Shown here: in pieces, positions 1 to 12,976 of the stretch | Numbering within the stretch: position 1 is the first letter of the stretch | Layout: each line of letters begins with the position of its first letter | Source of the DNA: Humulus lupulus | Taxonomy: Eukaryota > Streptophyta > Magnoliopsida > Rosales > Cannabaceae | NCBI RefSeq assembly: GCF_963169125.1 | Contig: NC_084794.1 | Span: forward strand, 226,793,409 to 226,857,408 | Length of the DNA stretch: 64,000 nt | Reading direction: 5' to 3' | Program-made: the position numbers and the translations under genes | The notes under the pieces: model-generated | What the model was told of the DNA's origin: nothing | What the model saw: the letters and a program-made list of their open reading frames with translations, nothing else | Database searches by the model: none

Positions 1-569
1 ATGGATGATCAATGTTACTCTCATGTACCAAATAAGTATACAATACACATTCTTCCAACAAATGCTACAACCCATGCATATGTAATTACTACTGACATGA
101 AGGCATCACTCAGGCATGTCGTTAAAACAAATTAGGTTGTTCAATGTTACACCTATCTGGAAAATATTTATACATTGAGCCCTGTAAATAAGTTGTCCCT
201 AATTTATTAGTACTGTTCTATATTTAATCACCATTTTTAATTTTTTAAAACACAATGCCTATAACAAAAAAAAAAAATCACAAACTTCAAATAACCTTTA
301 TTAAAATACAAAAATTAATGTACACTTAGCAAATTACTCTACCCTATCAAAATATAAGTACAAATCAACAGTGGTAATAGAATACAAAGTTAGGGCAATG
401 TTTATTTGTACGACCCTATATTTTATCACCACTTTTAATTAATTAAATACAATGCCTATACCAAGATAATAAATCACTACATGTAGAAGAATTCTATGTA
501 ATACTATTGTAATACTCTACCATCTTCAAATACAAGTACAAATCATTAATTAGAACATAATTTCATGCA
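1..569. other. AT-rich intergenic DNA, no gene seen
   Basis: No open frame of useful length and no recognisable element. The stretch is AT-rich with short poly(A) runs. It ends at the target-site copy CGTAA that flanks the next element. Confidence 0.6.
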
Positions 570-574
570 CGTAA

Positions 575-2382
575 TGTTGCTTTTTGATCATATGATTGAA
601 AATGCAGCAGGATAAAATTTAAATGCGATGATAACAATTATTAAAGCACAAGATCGAATCACTCTAAGAACCATAAATAGAATGAGATCTTTCTCATGCG
701 ACATAAATCTGAATAAAATAGAAAATTATAAATATCTTTTCTAGATGTAAAACACGTGTAGATCAAATAGCATCTTAGCCTCCTAACCGACCATCTTCCA
801 TACTATGGTTCACATAAAGAAAAGGAGACATGTGGATGTCTATGCTATTTGGTAGGATACACAAAAACACAATTTGAAACTCAACACATGAGAGTGTTCT
901 TCTCTATATTTCTCTCTTGACAAATAATGTGAAATGCATCTGTTGTCTTTTTTTTCAATCTCTTGATGTTATGTTCTATATATATAATAATTAAAAGAAG
1001 ACCTAGCCCTAATATCATTGGGCCTATGCATGGGCTACAGTCCATTTGGACTGTGGTTGGCGCCAACTGTAGAGCTTTGGGCCCTATGGTATTTTACCTC
1101 TATAGAATGCTATTTGTTGGCCTTTATCATATTATTTTATGTAGTATACAATTATACCACAAAATTAAATATGATTAAATTAATTTTCAATAAAAAAATT
1201 AATTTCACAAAATTATTAAGATATTTTTGATTGCCATTAAATATTATTTCATAAATAATATTTTAAATAGTATCTCACAAATAATATTATTTTGTGAGAT
1301 TAAAATAATACTTTATTAATTTTAATTATTTCATTTTAATACCAAAATCCTACCTCTATGTTATCGAGCTAGTACGAGGACAATATGGACCCGTAGTTCT
1401 AAGCTCCTATAATAAAATTAATTTCACTAACTCTTAGTTCCATTAGTTAATTTATTAACTATGAATTATTCCACTAGAAGTTCATAGTTGAACTCTCAAA
1501 ACTACATTCTTATATTATTAGAAGCTATAACTGTAAATTCGTCCATTGATTTAGTCATTGTATGAGTTATGACCACCTGCTAGTTATTCATAATTAGAGC
1601 TAGGTCTTTAACCTCTCTAATTATATTTGTATCAATTAGTTCCATCGATCCTCTAATGAACGTTATTCTATAAATTTAATTACAAAATAAAATATTTGTT
1701 CTCCAACAAAAATTGAGCGCATGATGTTCAAGCCCCGAATCAACACTAAAAGGAGAAACTAATATGCTTTCATTTAAGTAAGGAGTAGATTCCATCTTTG
1801 TGAGTATGTTCCTAGCCACTTGTAGTTCTATGATTCCAAGATACTAGGAATTCATTTGTAGGAATATTGAACCTTACCTGATAAGTCAAAAGTCATAAAA
1901 GCACAAATAAGAGTTCATTACTCACTTTAGGATTGAGGTCAAGTCTCAAAAAACAATCGATTGATGAATGATGAACTTCTATATTTTCACGGAACTTATC
2001 AGAAGTTTTTTCTTTCATCGTGTCCCAGTCCAATACAATCTATATTGTATACGGTACCTCTATCTCTTTGTGTCGCTACACTTAACAGTCTGGATAAACT
2101 TCTCTGTCTTAAACAGAAGATAGATTGTACTCATAATCTTCATTAAATAAAGCTCCCACTTTATTTAATGATCACAGAAAACTTTTACATTATTATCTTG
2201 AATTAAATTATCTTGTATATATCATTATACATATACTTAATTCAATACCACATAAATAATATTGGATCTACATGATAAATATCATGTATAATTAAATACG
2301 AATACGAGTGCAAAATATTAAATTTTTTATTTAACATTAATCGTTCATACAGAAATACGCTTTAAGGGCACAACTCCCAACA
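575..2382 (-). mobile_element. Solo LTR, probably Ty1/copia-like, 1.8 kb
   Basis: The sequence begins TGTTGC and ends CCAACA, and is flanked by the 5-bp direct repeat CGTAA at 570-574 and 2383-2387, the signature of LTR integration. It contains no coding capacity. Read on the minus strand it starts TGTTGGGAG. It carries a TATA-like TATATATAG near 975-985 about 400 bases before its 3' end, as expected for a U3-R-U5 arrangement, and this is why I assign the minus strand. No internal domain or second LTR is present, so an unequal-recombination solo LTR is the simplest reading. A small non-autonomous element is the alternative. The lineage assignment is a guess from the termini and length. Confidence 0.6.
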
Positions 2383-2387
2383 CGTAA

Positions 2388-3629
2388 TCTTCGCAATACC
2401 ACTGTAATACAAGCGTCCACGACAAAATAAACTGACTAAATGAAGGAACAAACTCTGTTTTTGTCTTCCTAACTTACCAATTGAAAATTAACACCAAAAA
2501 ATTGTTCATCCAATCATCATCCCCATTTAACCCATACCAAAACCATCCTAAGTTTTATGTTAATGTCACAAACAACAAAATCAAAAAATAAAGTTGAAAA
2601 ATCCATTACGAATAGAAGCATTCGATACAATACCGCTATAATACTAGCATCCGAAGAAATTTAGGATAATAACACTATAATGCTAGCATCCCAAACTAAA
2701 TAAACTAAAGAATAAAAAATTAACCTGGTATTATATACACCCCATTCGTTCTCCCCATTTTTAACCATAACTAACTATCCAGATAATGACATTATCAAGG
2801 AAAAGAGATAAAAACCATACCTTTTTTCAAAAACAAATGCCCCTTGCTTAAAAGTTTAGAAGTTTAGTTGAACAAAGAAAAAACCCACAAATTAACCCTT
2901 TCTAAAAAATTTCTCAAATTTTCAGTCCAAACAAAAGCTTACCATAACAAACATGGATGAATGCCCTTAACTGAGTTTAGCTCGTTCAAAATTGCTTGAG
3001 TTTGGCTGTTCTTATCGCTTCATGATGGAAAAATAGAGAAACCCCAAAAAAAGTCATTCTACAATGTGAGCAAATATATATACACATATTTATGAGAATG
3101 TAAAAATGATGAGAGTTTGTGTGTGAAGAAATGAAAAGGGTGGCTGTTCATATTCGAGTCACGTCCGAGTGCAATAAAAAAAAAACGGACACACAAACTG
3201 CTTGGTTAAAAATTAGACTCAGTAGTAATTTAGGACAATTTTCTATTCATTGGGATGATTAATTATATTATTTAGCAATTTTTTTTTTTGTGTTTTCATT
3301 GTATTATTTTAAAGTTATTTTTGATTTATTGGTTTAAAGTTGAAATTATAAAGGTTTGAAGAAGGATTTTGTCGAAACAACAAATTAGGAAGATACCCAA
3401 ATAATAGACATCCTCATATCTAGGGTCGTTCATTCAATCCAATTCGTTCTATTTTTGTCATAATCAATGAAATAGATTTCATATTTTGGATACAATTTAA
3501 TTTGCACTCTAGTTAAAAAAATTAAAGACTATTTATTAATTTTGATACTTTTTAACTAATATTTATAATTTCACTTTCTGAAAAATAAAATTAGTAATTA
3601 GTATCAAATTATATAACAAATGGTTTATA
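2388..3629. other. AT-rich intergenic DNA, no gene seen
   Basis: No protein-coding similarity is recognised on either strand. Two short near-repeats containing GCTAGCATC-like words lie around 2605-2700, and the rest is low-complexity AT-rich sequence. Confidence 0.5.
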
Positions 3630-4169
3630 GTGCCACATTGGTACAATTGTACTGTGGTAAAAAATAGGTGCAGTTGTGCTGTGGGGAAAAACAATTGTGT
3701 TGTATTGTGGGAAAAAGCTGTTAAGTGTTTGGTAAATTATAGATTTTGAATAGCTGATGGTTAGAAAAGTTGTACGAGAGTGTTTGGTAAACTAGATATT
3801 AGATAGTTGTTAATATAAAAAGACTAAAATAGACATCATATTTATTTATTTTATTAAAATAAATTCACACATCTAGACATATTTATATTTTTTTACTTTA
3901 TTAGAAAAGTTGATCAAATTTATTAGTTTTCTTTTTGACAATATTTTTTAAAAAAATTACATAAAGAAAGAATTAGTAAGATGTTTTTTCAAATAAAAAA
4001 TAAAATAAGTTTTGGACATATAATCTAAAGCTTAATTAAATAAGTATGATACAATATGATAACTTCGATAATATAAAAAAAGAAAATATGTGAAAATATT
4101 AATTCTAGTAATCTCCCATTAAATTTGCAGCAAACATATCTTGACATTGTCAATTTCATTTGAATTTGA

Positions 4170-4410
4170 ATTATTAGCTATCCATATTCATCTTCAACAT
4201 TAGTTGTTTGATCATTTGCACAGTAGTTTGGATTATCTCTATTTTTTTTTTCAAAATGACGATCACATTTAGCACGCCTTCAAATATAATTATGTAAGGT
4301 CATTGTTGTAATTGCTATTTTCACTAGGTTCATAATTGGATAACTAGGCATATATCTTAATATTTTCCATCTTTTCTTCCATACTCCGAAAGTTCGTTCA
4401 ATAACACTTT
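4170..4410 (-). pseudogene. Harbinger-type transposase, C-terminal fragment
   Basis: The minus-strand reading shows SVIERTFGVWKKRW, then MPSYP, then TLHNYI. These are the hallmark words around the last catalytic glutamate of the plant PIF/Harbinger DDE nuclease domain (the ALP1-like transposase family), which cuts and reinserts the element. Only about 50 residues of a usually 350-450 residue protein survive. An in-frame stop falls right after HNYI (stop codon 4280-4282), and the same frame then continues with recognisable C-terminal residues. The first 19 residues of the open frame are not transposase but read-through of a local tandem duplication. The earlier catalytic aspartates are missing. 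Confidence 0.75.
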
Positions 4411-4412
4411 GA

Positions 4413-4570
4413 AAAGAAATAATACAACAAACATATGTAAGTAAAAGAAATAATACAACAAACATAAGTTAAATAGTCATAACAAAGTTTTGAGAATAAT
4501 ACAAGTAAAAGAAATAATTCAACAAACATAAATAAAATAGTCATAACACAAAGTTTTGAGAGCAAATACT
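4413..4570. repeat. Local tandem duplication, about 64-bp period
   Basis: The word GTAAAAGAAATAAT plus its following AACAAACATA and AGTCATAAC recurs at 4441 and 4505 (period 64). A shorter copy of the first part lies at 4413. It replaces the upstream part of the transposase gene and is probably a replication-slippage scar. Confidence 0.6.
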
Positions 4571-4634
4571 ACAAGTCTGAGCCATTTAAGCATCATACTT
4601 ATATTAGAGTGACAACATTATACTCATATTTGAG

Positions 4635-5600
4635 TCATTTAAGCTTGGGCTTATGTTCTTTAAATGAAACAAAAATCTCTCTCTTCTTTTTCACGAACAA
4701 GTGAGTTGCAAAACAATATAAGTCCCTCCCAACCTCAATTCCAGGCAAAGAATCTAACACTTTCATAACTTCTGCTATACTACTCACATTAATTATTTCA
4801 ATATTTCTAATTCTAGTCTCCACGACATCAACAAGGTGGCCAATCTGTTAAAATATCATTGTAGACCCTCCCATCTTCATTTTTGCTTTTTTTCTTTTTC
4901 ACTTTTTTATTTCGTTTCTCAAGCAGCTCAGTTGATCTCTTGATCTCTCTTAAGGCAATCTATCAGTATTAGGCATCTCTGGCTCATCATCACCACTCTC
5001 AAGTTATTTATATAAGGTATTGTTATCATTAAAGGTTTTTTTAGACTCAGATGAAATTATTCCAGATGAAGATGCCCAAACATTCTCTCTTGTAGCAACA
5101 ATATTCATGAAAATCCTATATAACTTTTGCTCTAATTCTAGTTAGATTCCCCGAATGCAAAACATCACAGCATTGGGATAACTTTACAAAAATAATTTTT
5201 TTAATTAAATGTAAAATTCATAAAATAATATTCTAATTTAATAAAAGTATTTAACAAGATTTACATGTACCTGTAATGTACTATTCCACCAATCTTTAGA
5301 TGCATCAATTGTTTTCTTTTTTATATTACATCTTAAACCAGTTTCTTTGCCAATGAGTTGTTTCCAAAGCTTTCAATAATTTTTTAATACATCCCACTTA
5401 TTTTTTTAGTTGGGATCTTGTATAAAACCTTTGAGTGGAATTTTTCATATTTGTTATCAAGTTTACACATCCAATTTTATCTAAAGATGTAGTAGGGAAA
5501 CATCCATCATCAACCTCTTTGATGCAAAAATCGAAGAATAAATTCACAGCCTTAGGATCCCATATTGCTTTACATCGTGGTACACCACTTTCATTTTGAA
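4635..5600 (-). pseudogene. Harbinger second protein, Myb/SANT-like domain remnant
   Basis: In PIF/Harbinger transposons a second gene encodes a Myb/SANT (trihelix-like) protein that partners the transposase. Here the minus strand from about 5590 reads AVNLFFDFCIKEV, then a degenerate continuation with YTRSQLKK and LVE. The protein end is the open frame at 4635-4823, containing SIAEVMKVLDSLPGIEV followed by a lysine-rich FVKKKREIFVSF. This C-terminus is typical of plant Myb/SANT-like (L10-interacting MYB-like) proteins. Several stops and frameshifts lie between the two ends. It may alternatively be a relic of the host gene family from which these proteins are hard to separate. Its position next to the transposase on the same strand favours the transposon. 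Confidence 0.6.
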
Positions 5601-6022
5601 TACAAGTATTTTTTTTTCATTCTCCATCTAATTAAAGTAAAATAATAAGTAACGATACATGTACTTAACTATGTTTTATTCTAATTTAATAAATAAAAGA
5701 TTCTATAATCCAAAACAATACTTAACTATAATAATGAGGCATGATTCATGTGCTTAACTATGTTAATCAATCATTTTAATCCTATGAAAAATGAAAATCA
5801 TCTTTACAAATCTTCTTGTCAAATCCTATGTCAGGACCATTTTATCATCTTTACAATTCTTATTGTTCATGTGCTAGAGTTTACATTGTATATATACTAT
5901 GATTTTAATGTTTTATGGTATAACTTATCTCATTGCAACTATTGGCAAGAATGTTTTGTTCAACCTTTGATCAAAATTGTTAAAGCACCAAATTCTTATG
6001 AATATATATAATAAAATAAACG

Positions 6023-6403
6023 TGAGGAATGCTATGGTTAACCTTCTATTTCAACCTCTTAATCAACCTCTGTCTCCAAAAATACATGTCGTAGTTTTTT
6101 TTTTCAATTTTTTTCGTGGTGGAGTTCTTTGTAGTTACAACATCCTTCCTGCAATTTTTTGAAAAATTCTAAATAGTTCATAGTTCCAAACATAGAGTTC
6201 CTGATATTTCGGTTTACCATGCGTGTTCGAAAAGATACAAACCTATTTTCAACTATATAAACTATTCAAAAATTTGATGGATATATATTGTAACTACAAT
6301 GAACAACACTGTAAAAAAAATTAGAAAAATTACTCTGGCATGTGTTTTCGGAGGGGGAGGTTGACTAAGAGGTTGAAATTGAGGCATTTGGTAGCACTCC
6401 TCA
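6023..6403. mobile_element. MITE-like foldback element, 381 bp
   Basis: The two ends are imperfect inverted copies: TGAGGAATGCTATGG on the left, and on the right the inverse of TGAGGAGTGCTACC. The inverse similarity continues inward through TTTCAACCTCTTARTCAACC and ACATG for about 65 bases. No coding capacity is present. The flanks resemble each other weakly, so the target duplication is unclear and the superfamily cannot be assigned. It lies inside the proposed Harbinger element, so it is either a later insertion or a rearranged part of it. Confidence 0.5.
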
Positions 6404-7218
6404 ACAAATGTATATAAATCATTGCCCCAAATATATATATATATATGTCATGTGAAAAGAAAGACATGCCGTTCATGAGGAATAAAAAAAAACTGTAAAT
6501 AAACTTGGCTCAAAAAACCATGGCTAAAAACAATATATGGAAACCAAATTCAATGAATGAAAGAAAACATAACAGAACCAAAATAGTGCACAAAATGACA
6601 TAATATGATAAGTATATACATGTGATGGGTACGAAAATCTGACAACTGGCAATGAGGAGTGGTGGCTTGTGAGTGCACTATTTTTTTAGAGATGAAATAT
6701 ATTGAGATAGAAAAAAGAACCCTAAAATTAATGTGGGTAAAATGAGAATTTAGTGATTAAAAGAAGGGTAATTTGGTCCAATGAAATATTTATTAAATGC
6801 TTCCCATAAAAGATAAAATCTCAAAGTTGGGGTGGGCCAACTTTGACTAAAAGCTAAAACTTTTATTTAAAATTTTTAAAAAGCTATATATATATTTTAA
6901 TTTTACCAAATACTTGTTAACTCGCAACTTCTCCAAAAAGTGCTTTTAGCTTTTTTAAAAGCTCTCCCAAACAGGCACAAAGTTTTTATATATAAAAAAC
7001 TCAAAGAATAAGATTAAAGGGGTTTTTTTTTTATTAAATACATATATATTTTTTACTATTTTACAGTTCCTATTAAAAAAAAAAACATAATCAAGTTTTA
7101 AAAAATACGATTTTTAAAAATTTATAATTACAAAAATACGGGCTCAAGAAAAATAACTAAAAAACAACTAGAAAACAACTTGAAAACAACTTACTACGTC
7201 AATCCAAAATAATATATA

Positions 7219-10200
7219 TGTAATGCCCTAGATAGCCAAGACCATTACACTGTATATTTTAAATAGTGTTGGACTTGATAATCAAGTCATTTGGTTATAA
7301 ACATGCAACTAAGAGTAATTAATGGATTAAGGTTTAAAGGTTGTCAACATAAGAACATTTATTTTCATTTAAAAGTGTAAGTCTCTACATGGGATCCCAA
7401 AATAAATATTTACAAGGCATTTACAACTCCCAAAAATTACTAAGTTGGCCTAAGTGGCAAAACTAGGATTTGACTCTAGTCCCTCTTGAATTCTCGGCCG
7501 TGGCGGTCGAGCAGCTGCAAATGTACACGTCGCTCCTAAAGCTCTCCAACTAATGGCTGGTCCAGCCTCCCCTTTCTCTTACCTACACCACTAGCACCCA
7601 TGAGCCAAGGTTCAGCAAGAAAACTTAAATCAACAGATAGGTAACATAATATAAACAACAAACTTAGCAGTAACAACCCTGCTCAAACAAACACGTAATC
7701 CAAATTAAACAGTCAATGAGTTAGACAAGTGCAGATAGCACTTCTAATTATTTAGATGGAATTCAGGCCAGACAAGTGCATATTGCACTCCCAGGTTGCC
7801 CTAACCAAAACGGCATGCGTTCCGCATGCTTATTGTCGACCCCGACTATCTTAGGCCGAGCTTTCAGATCAAGTATAATCAACATACAATTTGCCTAATA
7901 CACAATCAATTATAGCATATACCATCATACCTAATCAAGTCATCACAAGCATAATCATAGTCATATTCATTAACAAGGGCTCGAGCCCCAATTTCAACCA
8001 AGGTGCAGTTTTCTTACCTCGAGTCTCGAGTAGCTAGCGTATGGCGATCCTGAGCGCGATCCTTACTCCCAAGCCCTAACGTTATAACCTAGTCACAACA
8101 CAATAATGGACAACCTTCAAGCACTAAACTATTTAAAAGATTCATGGTTAATTCCTAGTCTATGGGATCTCGAGTTCTACTAAACCAGGTAGTAGAATCC
8201 TTCCCGAGCCTTTTGGTTTGAGATCCCGTGCTTAAAAACCCCCATTTGGCCAAAACCTCCAATTTGAGTTATGGCGCCCCTCAAAAGCGTCGTAGCCCTC
8301 TACAAGTCAGAGAGCCACCTCCCTTGCTACCTTGGACACGCGCCACAGTGCAACCCACCCAACGCTGCGACACTAAGGCAATTCAGAAAACCACTTTAGC
8401 CCTTGAATTCAAGAGGGTCGTAGTGCTCAAGGAACAGCGTCGCGGCGTGACCCTGTGAATCTAGAAATTCTTAGGTTTTCCTGTGTTTTCCTCGAGACAA
8501 AATCTTTCCAAACCCAACCCAACGTTGAACCTAAGTCCCAATTGAGTCTAGGACTCTCAACAACACAACATAGGCATCATTTATACCCTGAAAACCAAAC
8601 CCAAAATGTAATAACCCGAATTAAAACCCATTAACTTACTAAATACTCCATATTTAAGTAAATTAATGTTTACATGACTCTCTTTAAAAAAAACAAAACT
8701 TTTATTGAAATAAACAAGAATTAACACCTTTTACAAAACATGCAACTCGAGATCTCGATATTTAAGATAAATCATGTTTCACATGCACGACGTAAGTAAA
8801 AATACACGTTTAAGACACAACATAAACCAAAGGTTAAAAAATAATACATAAGTAGAAACACCTTGACCACCAGGTCAACCAATCATGACATGCACACATC
8901 AGACCGAGCCTGCTCCAACTCATCGCCTCATCTACTACGCTTTTTCCCTTACTTGCAACCCAGAGTACCCGTGAGCTAACACCCAATAAGAAGAGCTATG
9001 TAGGTCACAACCCCAAAGCTCAAACAGAAAACATAAACATAAAATGTAAAACATAAAACATAAACTAATTCAAACTATCATAACCTAATTGATATACTAC
9101 TCATAATCTATACCTTAACATGTATAGAGTTCAATAATAATTCATATCGTGTCACATCATTCTCATAGCATAACTTAACATACCATAATGTATCATAATT
9201 ATTTCATAATCATACCGTACCACATCATCTCATTATGCAATCATAACACGTATTATCGATGTCATACCAGTCATAAACCAGTGCTAACCTGGACAAGTGT
9301 GAAACTAAAACTAAGCACGAGAAACGTAAGCATGCATTTTATCATAACGTACACATGCATTTTCATCACGTAAGCATGTTATGCAAGTATACAGCAAACA
9401 AACAATGTAAGCAAGTGTTGATAGTTTATTTTAGCGAGTGGCGTCCCACCCTAAACCTCCAAGGCCTCGGACACTTACCTATTCCGATAACTACTCTGCC
9501 TAACATCTTACCAAACACCAAACAATATCATAACATAAACATAGGTTACAACAACTCTGCTCAAGTGTATTCAAACCAATATCAATGTAAGCATGCAACA
9601 ACGTACATAAAAATACAATATTCATAAACTCATAACATACATAACAAAATCATAACCATATCACACATAAACTTAATTAGATCACATATACATAAATTTG
9701 TGCCTTCAAATGCACACCTTGAGTTACAATGACTACTCTTCTTACCTCAGGTCCAGCAACACTCCAAAACACATTCCTTGTTCCATTTAAGTATCATTTA
9801 GCAAGTCCTAAGCCAAACAACATACAAGCTTTAACTTAGAGATCATACCTCTTATTAGACTTATGCAATCTCTCTTAGACTTTCTAGGACTCCTAACAGC
9901 CTTAAAATGTCCTTAAGAAAGTCCTAAAATCCCCAAATAGAAAACCCTTAAACTATACCATCAAAGTCCCCAACCAAGACCATCCAAATGAGGAAAAAAA
10001 ACATGTTTTCTGGGAATGTAGCGCGGTCGTGCTACCCCTTGGGCGCAGTCGCGCCCGACGGAGAACCCAGATTGCGACTATTCTTCAAACAATCATAACT
10101 CTCTCAATTTAAATATGATTTGAACGATTATTTTTGCGTTTTTTTCATCTTGAATCACTCTATATCATCATACAATTATTAGAGATCAATTAAATACCAA

Positions 10201-11744
10201 AAATTCATGAGAATCCCATTACAAAATAACTCTAACAATTCTTATGCAATAAAAGTCATTCTTCCTAAGTTATGAACATATATCCCAAAACCAATCCTTA
10301 TTTCATCATTAATTATTTCATAGAATGTTTATAAACATTAAAACATATTCATAAAATACCCTAACATGAATTTCTAAGAACCAATTCATATCATCTACCA
10401 TTAAATTCCATGAACATTCGTAAACATGATCTAGATTGTAAGAGTAATAAGATCTTACCTTCAAGTTGATTCTTACTTCTCCAACCTTCTAGACCTCAAC
10501 CTCAGAGAAAACCCTTTCTTTGATTGATACATCGACTGACAATAATACGATATTTTTAACATTTATTTTTCCATAATTAATTAATTCTTAATAATCAATA
10601 ATACACAATTACCATCTTATCCCCCAACTAAGCTACCTTATGAAACCACTTAAGCCCTTTTTAGTAATTCCTCCTTAAGTTAATAGTTTTGACTTATGGA
10701 AATTACAATTTCTACCACAAGATTCATATTTCTATTCTCACCCATTATTTCCAATATAATTGGCACTTAAACCCTCAATACTTGAAAGAATCGTGTATTG
10801 ACACTACCATACATACACATATCATAATCATGAAATAAATCACACATTATCATGAAATAATAATAAAAAATAATTCACATATGCATCAGCATAAATTACC
10901 AAATTTCCCTCACAGGCCAAAATTACCACAATACCCATGAAATGCAAAGGCTAATATTACACAAAAGCCTTACCAACACTCAAATCACATCCCACAAATT
11001 CATAACTTATAAAAGCATAAGCTACACTAGAATTTCTTTAAAAACAGACTAAAATCTTACCTCAAATGTGAATTCACGACCCAAAGTTGCTCCTAATCCC
11101 GTTCCTAGCTTCAGTCCATCAATTTACAGTTTCAATTTTCAGGCCTTCCTCCTCAAAAATCCAAGAATCCCCCTAGTGCCGAACAGAGAAAGATGAACGA
11201 GAGAGAGGGGGGACAGAGAGAATGAATGTGAGTTGCTGAGTGTTTGCTTATTCCTGAGTTTTCCCAAAGCCTCTAGATGACTAAGGTAATCCAAGGCTAG
11301 GGAAAAGACCAAAATGCCTCTAGCCTTTACCTTGGTTCTCTAACACCCCCAAGGGCAAAATTGTCTTTTTCCACCCTTTTGCCGATAAACCTCAAATTCC
11401 ACTTAAGATTCTCAATTAATCCCGACATAACCAAATAGCCTCGAGCCGAATATTGCAAATATATCCACATAATAATGTGGTCTCAATCACATAACACACA
11501 ATTACAATTATACCCTCAACGGATCAAAATTACAAAAATGCTCTTTTTAACGAAAACAGGCCCGCATGCATATTTAATAAACATAAACATGCATAAGTAT
11601 GCATATCACAATATAATTCATATATGCCACATAATCACATATATATTCAATTAATTTCACATAATTCTCATATAATTCAAATTATGCCCTCCCAACACAC
11701 TAATCAAGGCACTAAGCCTTATTAGCGAAATTTGGGACGTTACA
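7219..11744 (-). mobile_element. Solo LTR of a Tekay-type gypsy family, interrupted
   Basis: It starts TGTAATGCCC, ends GACGTTACA and is flanked by the 5-bp duplication ATATA (7214-7218 and 11745-11749). Without the inner insertion at 8607-10961 its length is about 2.17 kb. It belongs to the same family as the LTRs of the element at 40889-56372: the inverted right end, TGTAACGTCCCAAA, is the start of that LTR. I therefore place it on the minus strand. It contains no internal domain. A GC-rich patch sits at 8260-8455. The open frame at 8228-8458 falls in this patch and is not a gene. Confidence 0.8.
8607..10961 (-). mobile_element. Solo LTR nested inside another solo LTR
   Basis: It begins TGTAATAACCCG, ends AATATTACA and is flanked by CAAAA at 8602-8606 and 10962-10966. 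Removing it rejoins the outer LTR. It is 2355 bp and non-coding. It shares with the other Tekay-type LTRs here the block around 8971-8995 (GTGAGCTAACACCCAATAAG), which I use for the family and strand call. A short GC-rich motif patch lies at 10018-10065. Confidence 0.75.
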
Positions 11745-11749
11745 ATATA

Positions 11750-12089
11750 TATAAGAACAACTAAACATCAACCCAAAATAAACCTAAAAATAACGTGCAA
11801 AATTTTTCCAAAAATCTTAAAATTAAGAAAAAAATGTTTGACCATAAAAATATAATTTTTTAGAAAAATTAAGTATTTTCTGTAAAAAAAAATCAAAATT
11901 AAATATAGCATCTACATTTGCATTTAATACAACAACTAAATATAAATGCCACAAATTAACATTTTAAGTATTACTTAAAATATTTTATTTATTTATTGAA
12001 ATCATTGTTATTATATCAGTATTGTTGCTATATTTAATATTTTTTTAGAGAGAATAATATTTTTAGTTTATTATTAAAACTTGACACTT
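11750..12089. other. AT-rich spacer, no gene seen
   Basis: AT-rich sequence between the solo LTR and the LINE 3' end. Nothing recognisable on either strand. Confidence 0.5.
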
Positions 12090-12098
12090 TCAAAAAAT

Positions 12099-12537
12099 AT
12101 TTTTTTTGTAAGGAATAACTTTATTATTATTCAGACTGGAAAGATAAAATGTACAAACTGGAATAGGATAATTCTCTAACCAACATAAACTCTTCGTCTA
12201 GTCAAAGAGCATGCACAGATTCTCTCAAAAATTAAGACAAAGGAGTTCACATATGGTAATCAAACACAACTGTTTTAGAACAACTGCAAAAATGGATTTA
12301 ATGTAAAGGCAACAGAAAAAGTAATCTCAATCAACTGCCCCTGATAATACCAATGCTTCAATTTGGATGGTCATTAAAGTACCTGCATCACAAAAATAAA
12401 CCAAATATAAAAAAATATTAATAAAATCAGGTTGGGAATTCTTTTGGGGGATTGTTTATCCAGCCAAAGGACCAAACCTAAGAATATAGCTGAATAAAAT
12501 TACCTATGTAATTGAATTCTAAACTGTTTAGAGAGAA
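12099..12537 (-). other. LINE 3' UTR and poly(A) tail
   Basis: This non-coding minus-strand stretch follows the LINE ORF stop (12538-12540) and ends in the T-run at 12100-12107, equal to a short poly(A) on the LINE strand. The adjoining TCAAAAAAT is the target duplication. Confidence 0.6.
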
Positions 12538-12866
12538 TTAGAACAAAACACAAATAGGGGGAGGAATTTCCACCAACCAACAAATCTCGTCATCTAGCCA
12601 TAAGGTGTGCTTAGCCAAATTATGAGCCACAATATTAAACTAACGACTAATATGAGAAAGAGTAGCCCTCGGAAAATTATCCAATAACACTCTAATATCT
12701 GGAAAGATAAAGCCTAGTTCATTATTGTATATTGTGTTATTGTTTAAGGCCATAACAAGTGAAAGAGAGTCAGAAGAAACAGCACCAAGAGAAATGCCAA
12801 GACTATGAGCCCAGCCCAGTCCTACTATTAGTGCTAGTGTTTCAGATTGAAATGCTGATAAGGCCC
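12538..12866 (-). pseudogene. LINE RNase H domain, C-terminal part
   Basis: The frame reads ALSAFQSETLALIVGLGWA, then SDSLSLVMALN, then DIRVLLDNFP and SHISR. This is the second half of the RNase H fold (RVT_3 type) found at the C-terminus of plant L1-type LINE ORF2, which degrades RNA in the hybrid. The E of SETLA and D of SDSL match the family's catalytic positions. A stop codon lies at 12640-12642, after which the frame continues with NIVAHNLAKHTLW and IPPPI, the usual C-terminal end. The natural stop is at 12538-12540. Its first half lies at 26088-26333. See the candidate intron between them. Confidence 0.8.
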
Positions 12867-12976
12867 CTGCAAATAAACCAACCAATATTAATGAAAGAAT
12901 TCAAATTAAATTAATAATTATATAAAAGTGATTAGAAAACAAACCCAACCAAAGGGGAATCCCTTTGGTTAGGTTC

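Larger units (their letters stand above)
3630..6978 (-). mobile_element. Decayed PIF/Harbinger DNA transposon (ends tentative)
   Basis: Two remnants typical of PIF/Harbinger transposons lie on the same strand: a DDE transposase C-terminus (about 4170-4410) and a Myb/SANT-like second protein (about 4635-5600). The proposed ends share similar inward sequence: GTGCC, then TTTGGTAAA, on the left near 3630-3735, and the same words inverted on the right near 6890-6978. I could not find a clean 3-bp TTA/TAA target duplication, so the ends are approximate. The interior is rich in stops and small insertions, so the copy is dead. Confidence 0.5.

Noticed and set aside
963..1230. Frames of 70-71 codons near 1 kb
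   Set aside because: They fall inside the copia-like solo LTR and have no domain or composition signal.
8228..8458. 76-codon frame in a GC-rich patch
   Set aside because: It is LTR sequence. The equivalent patch in sister LTRs does not keep the frame open.
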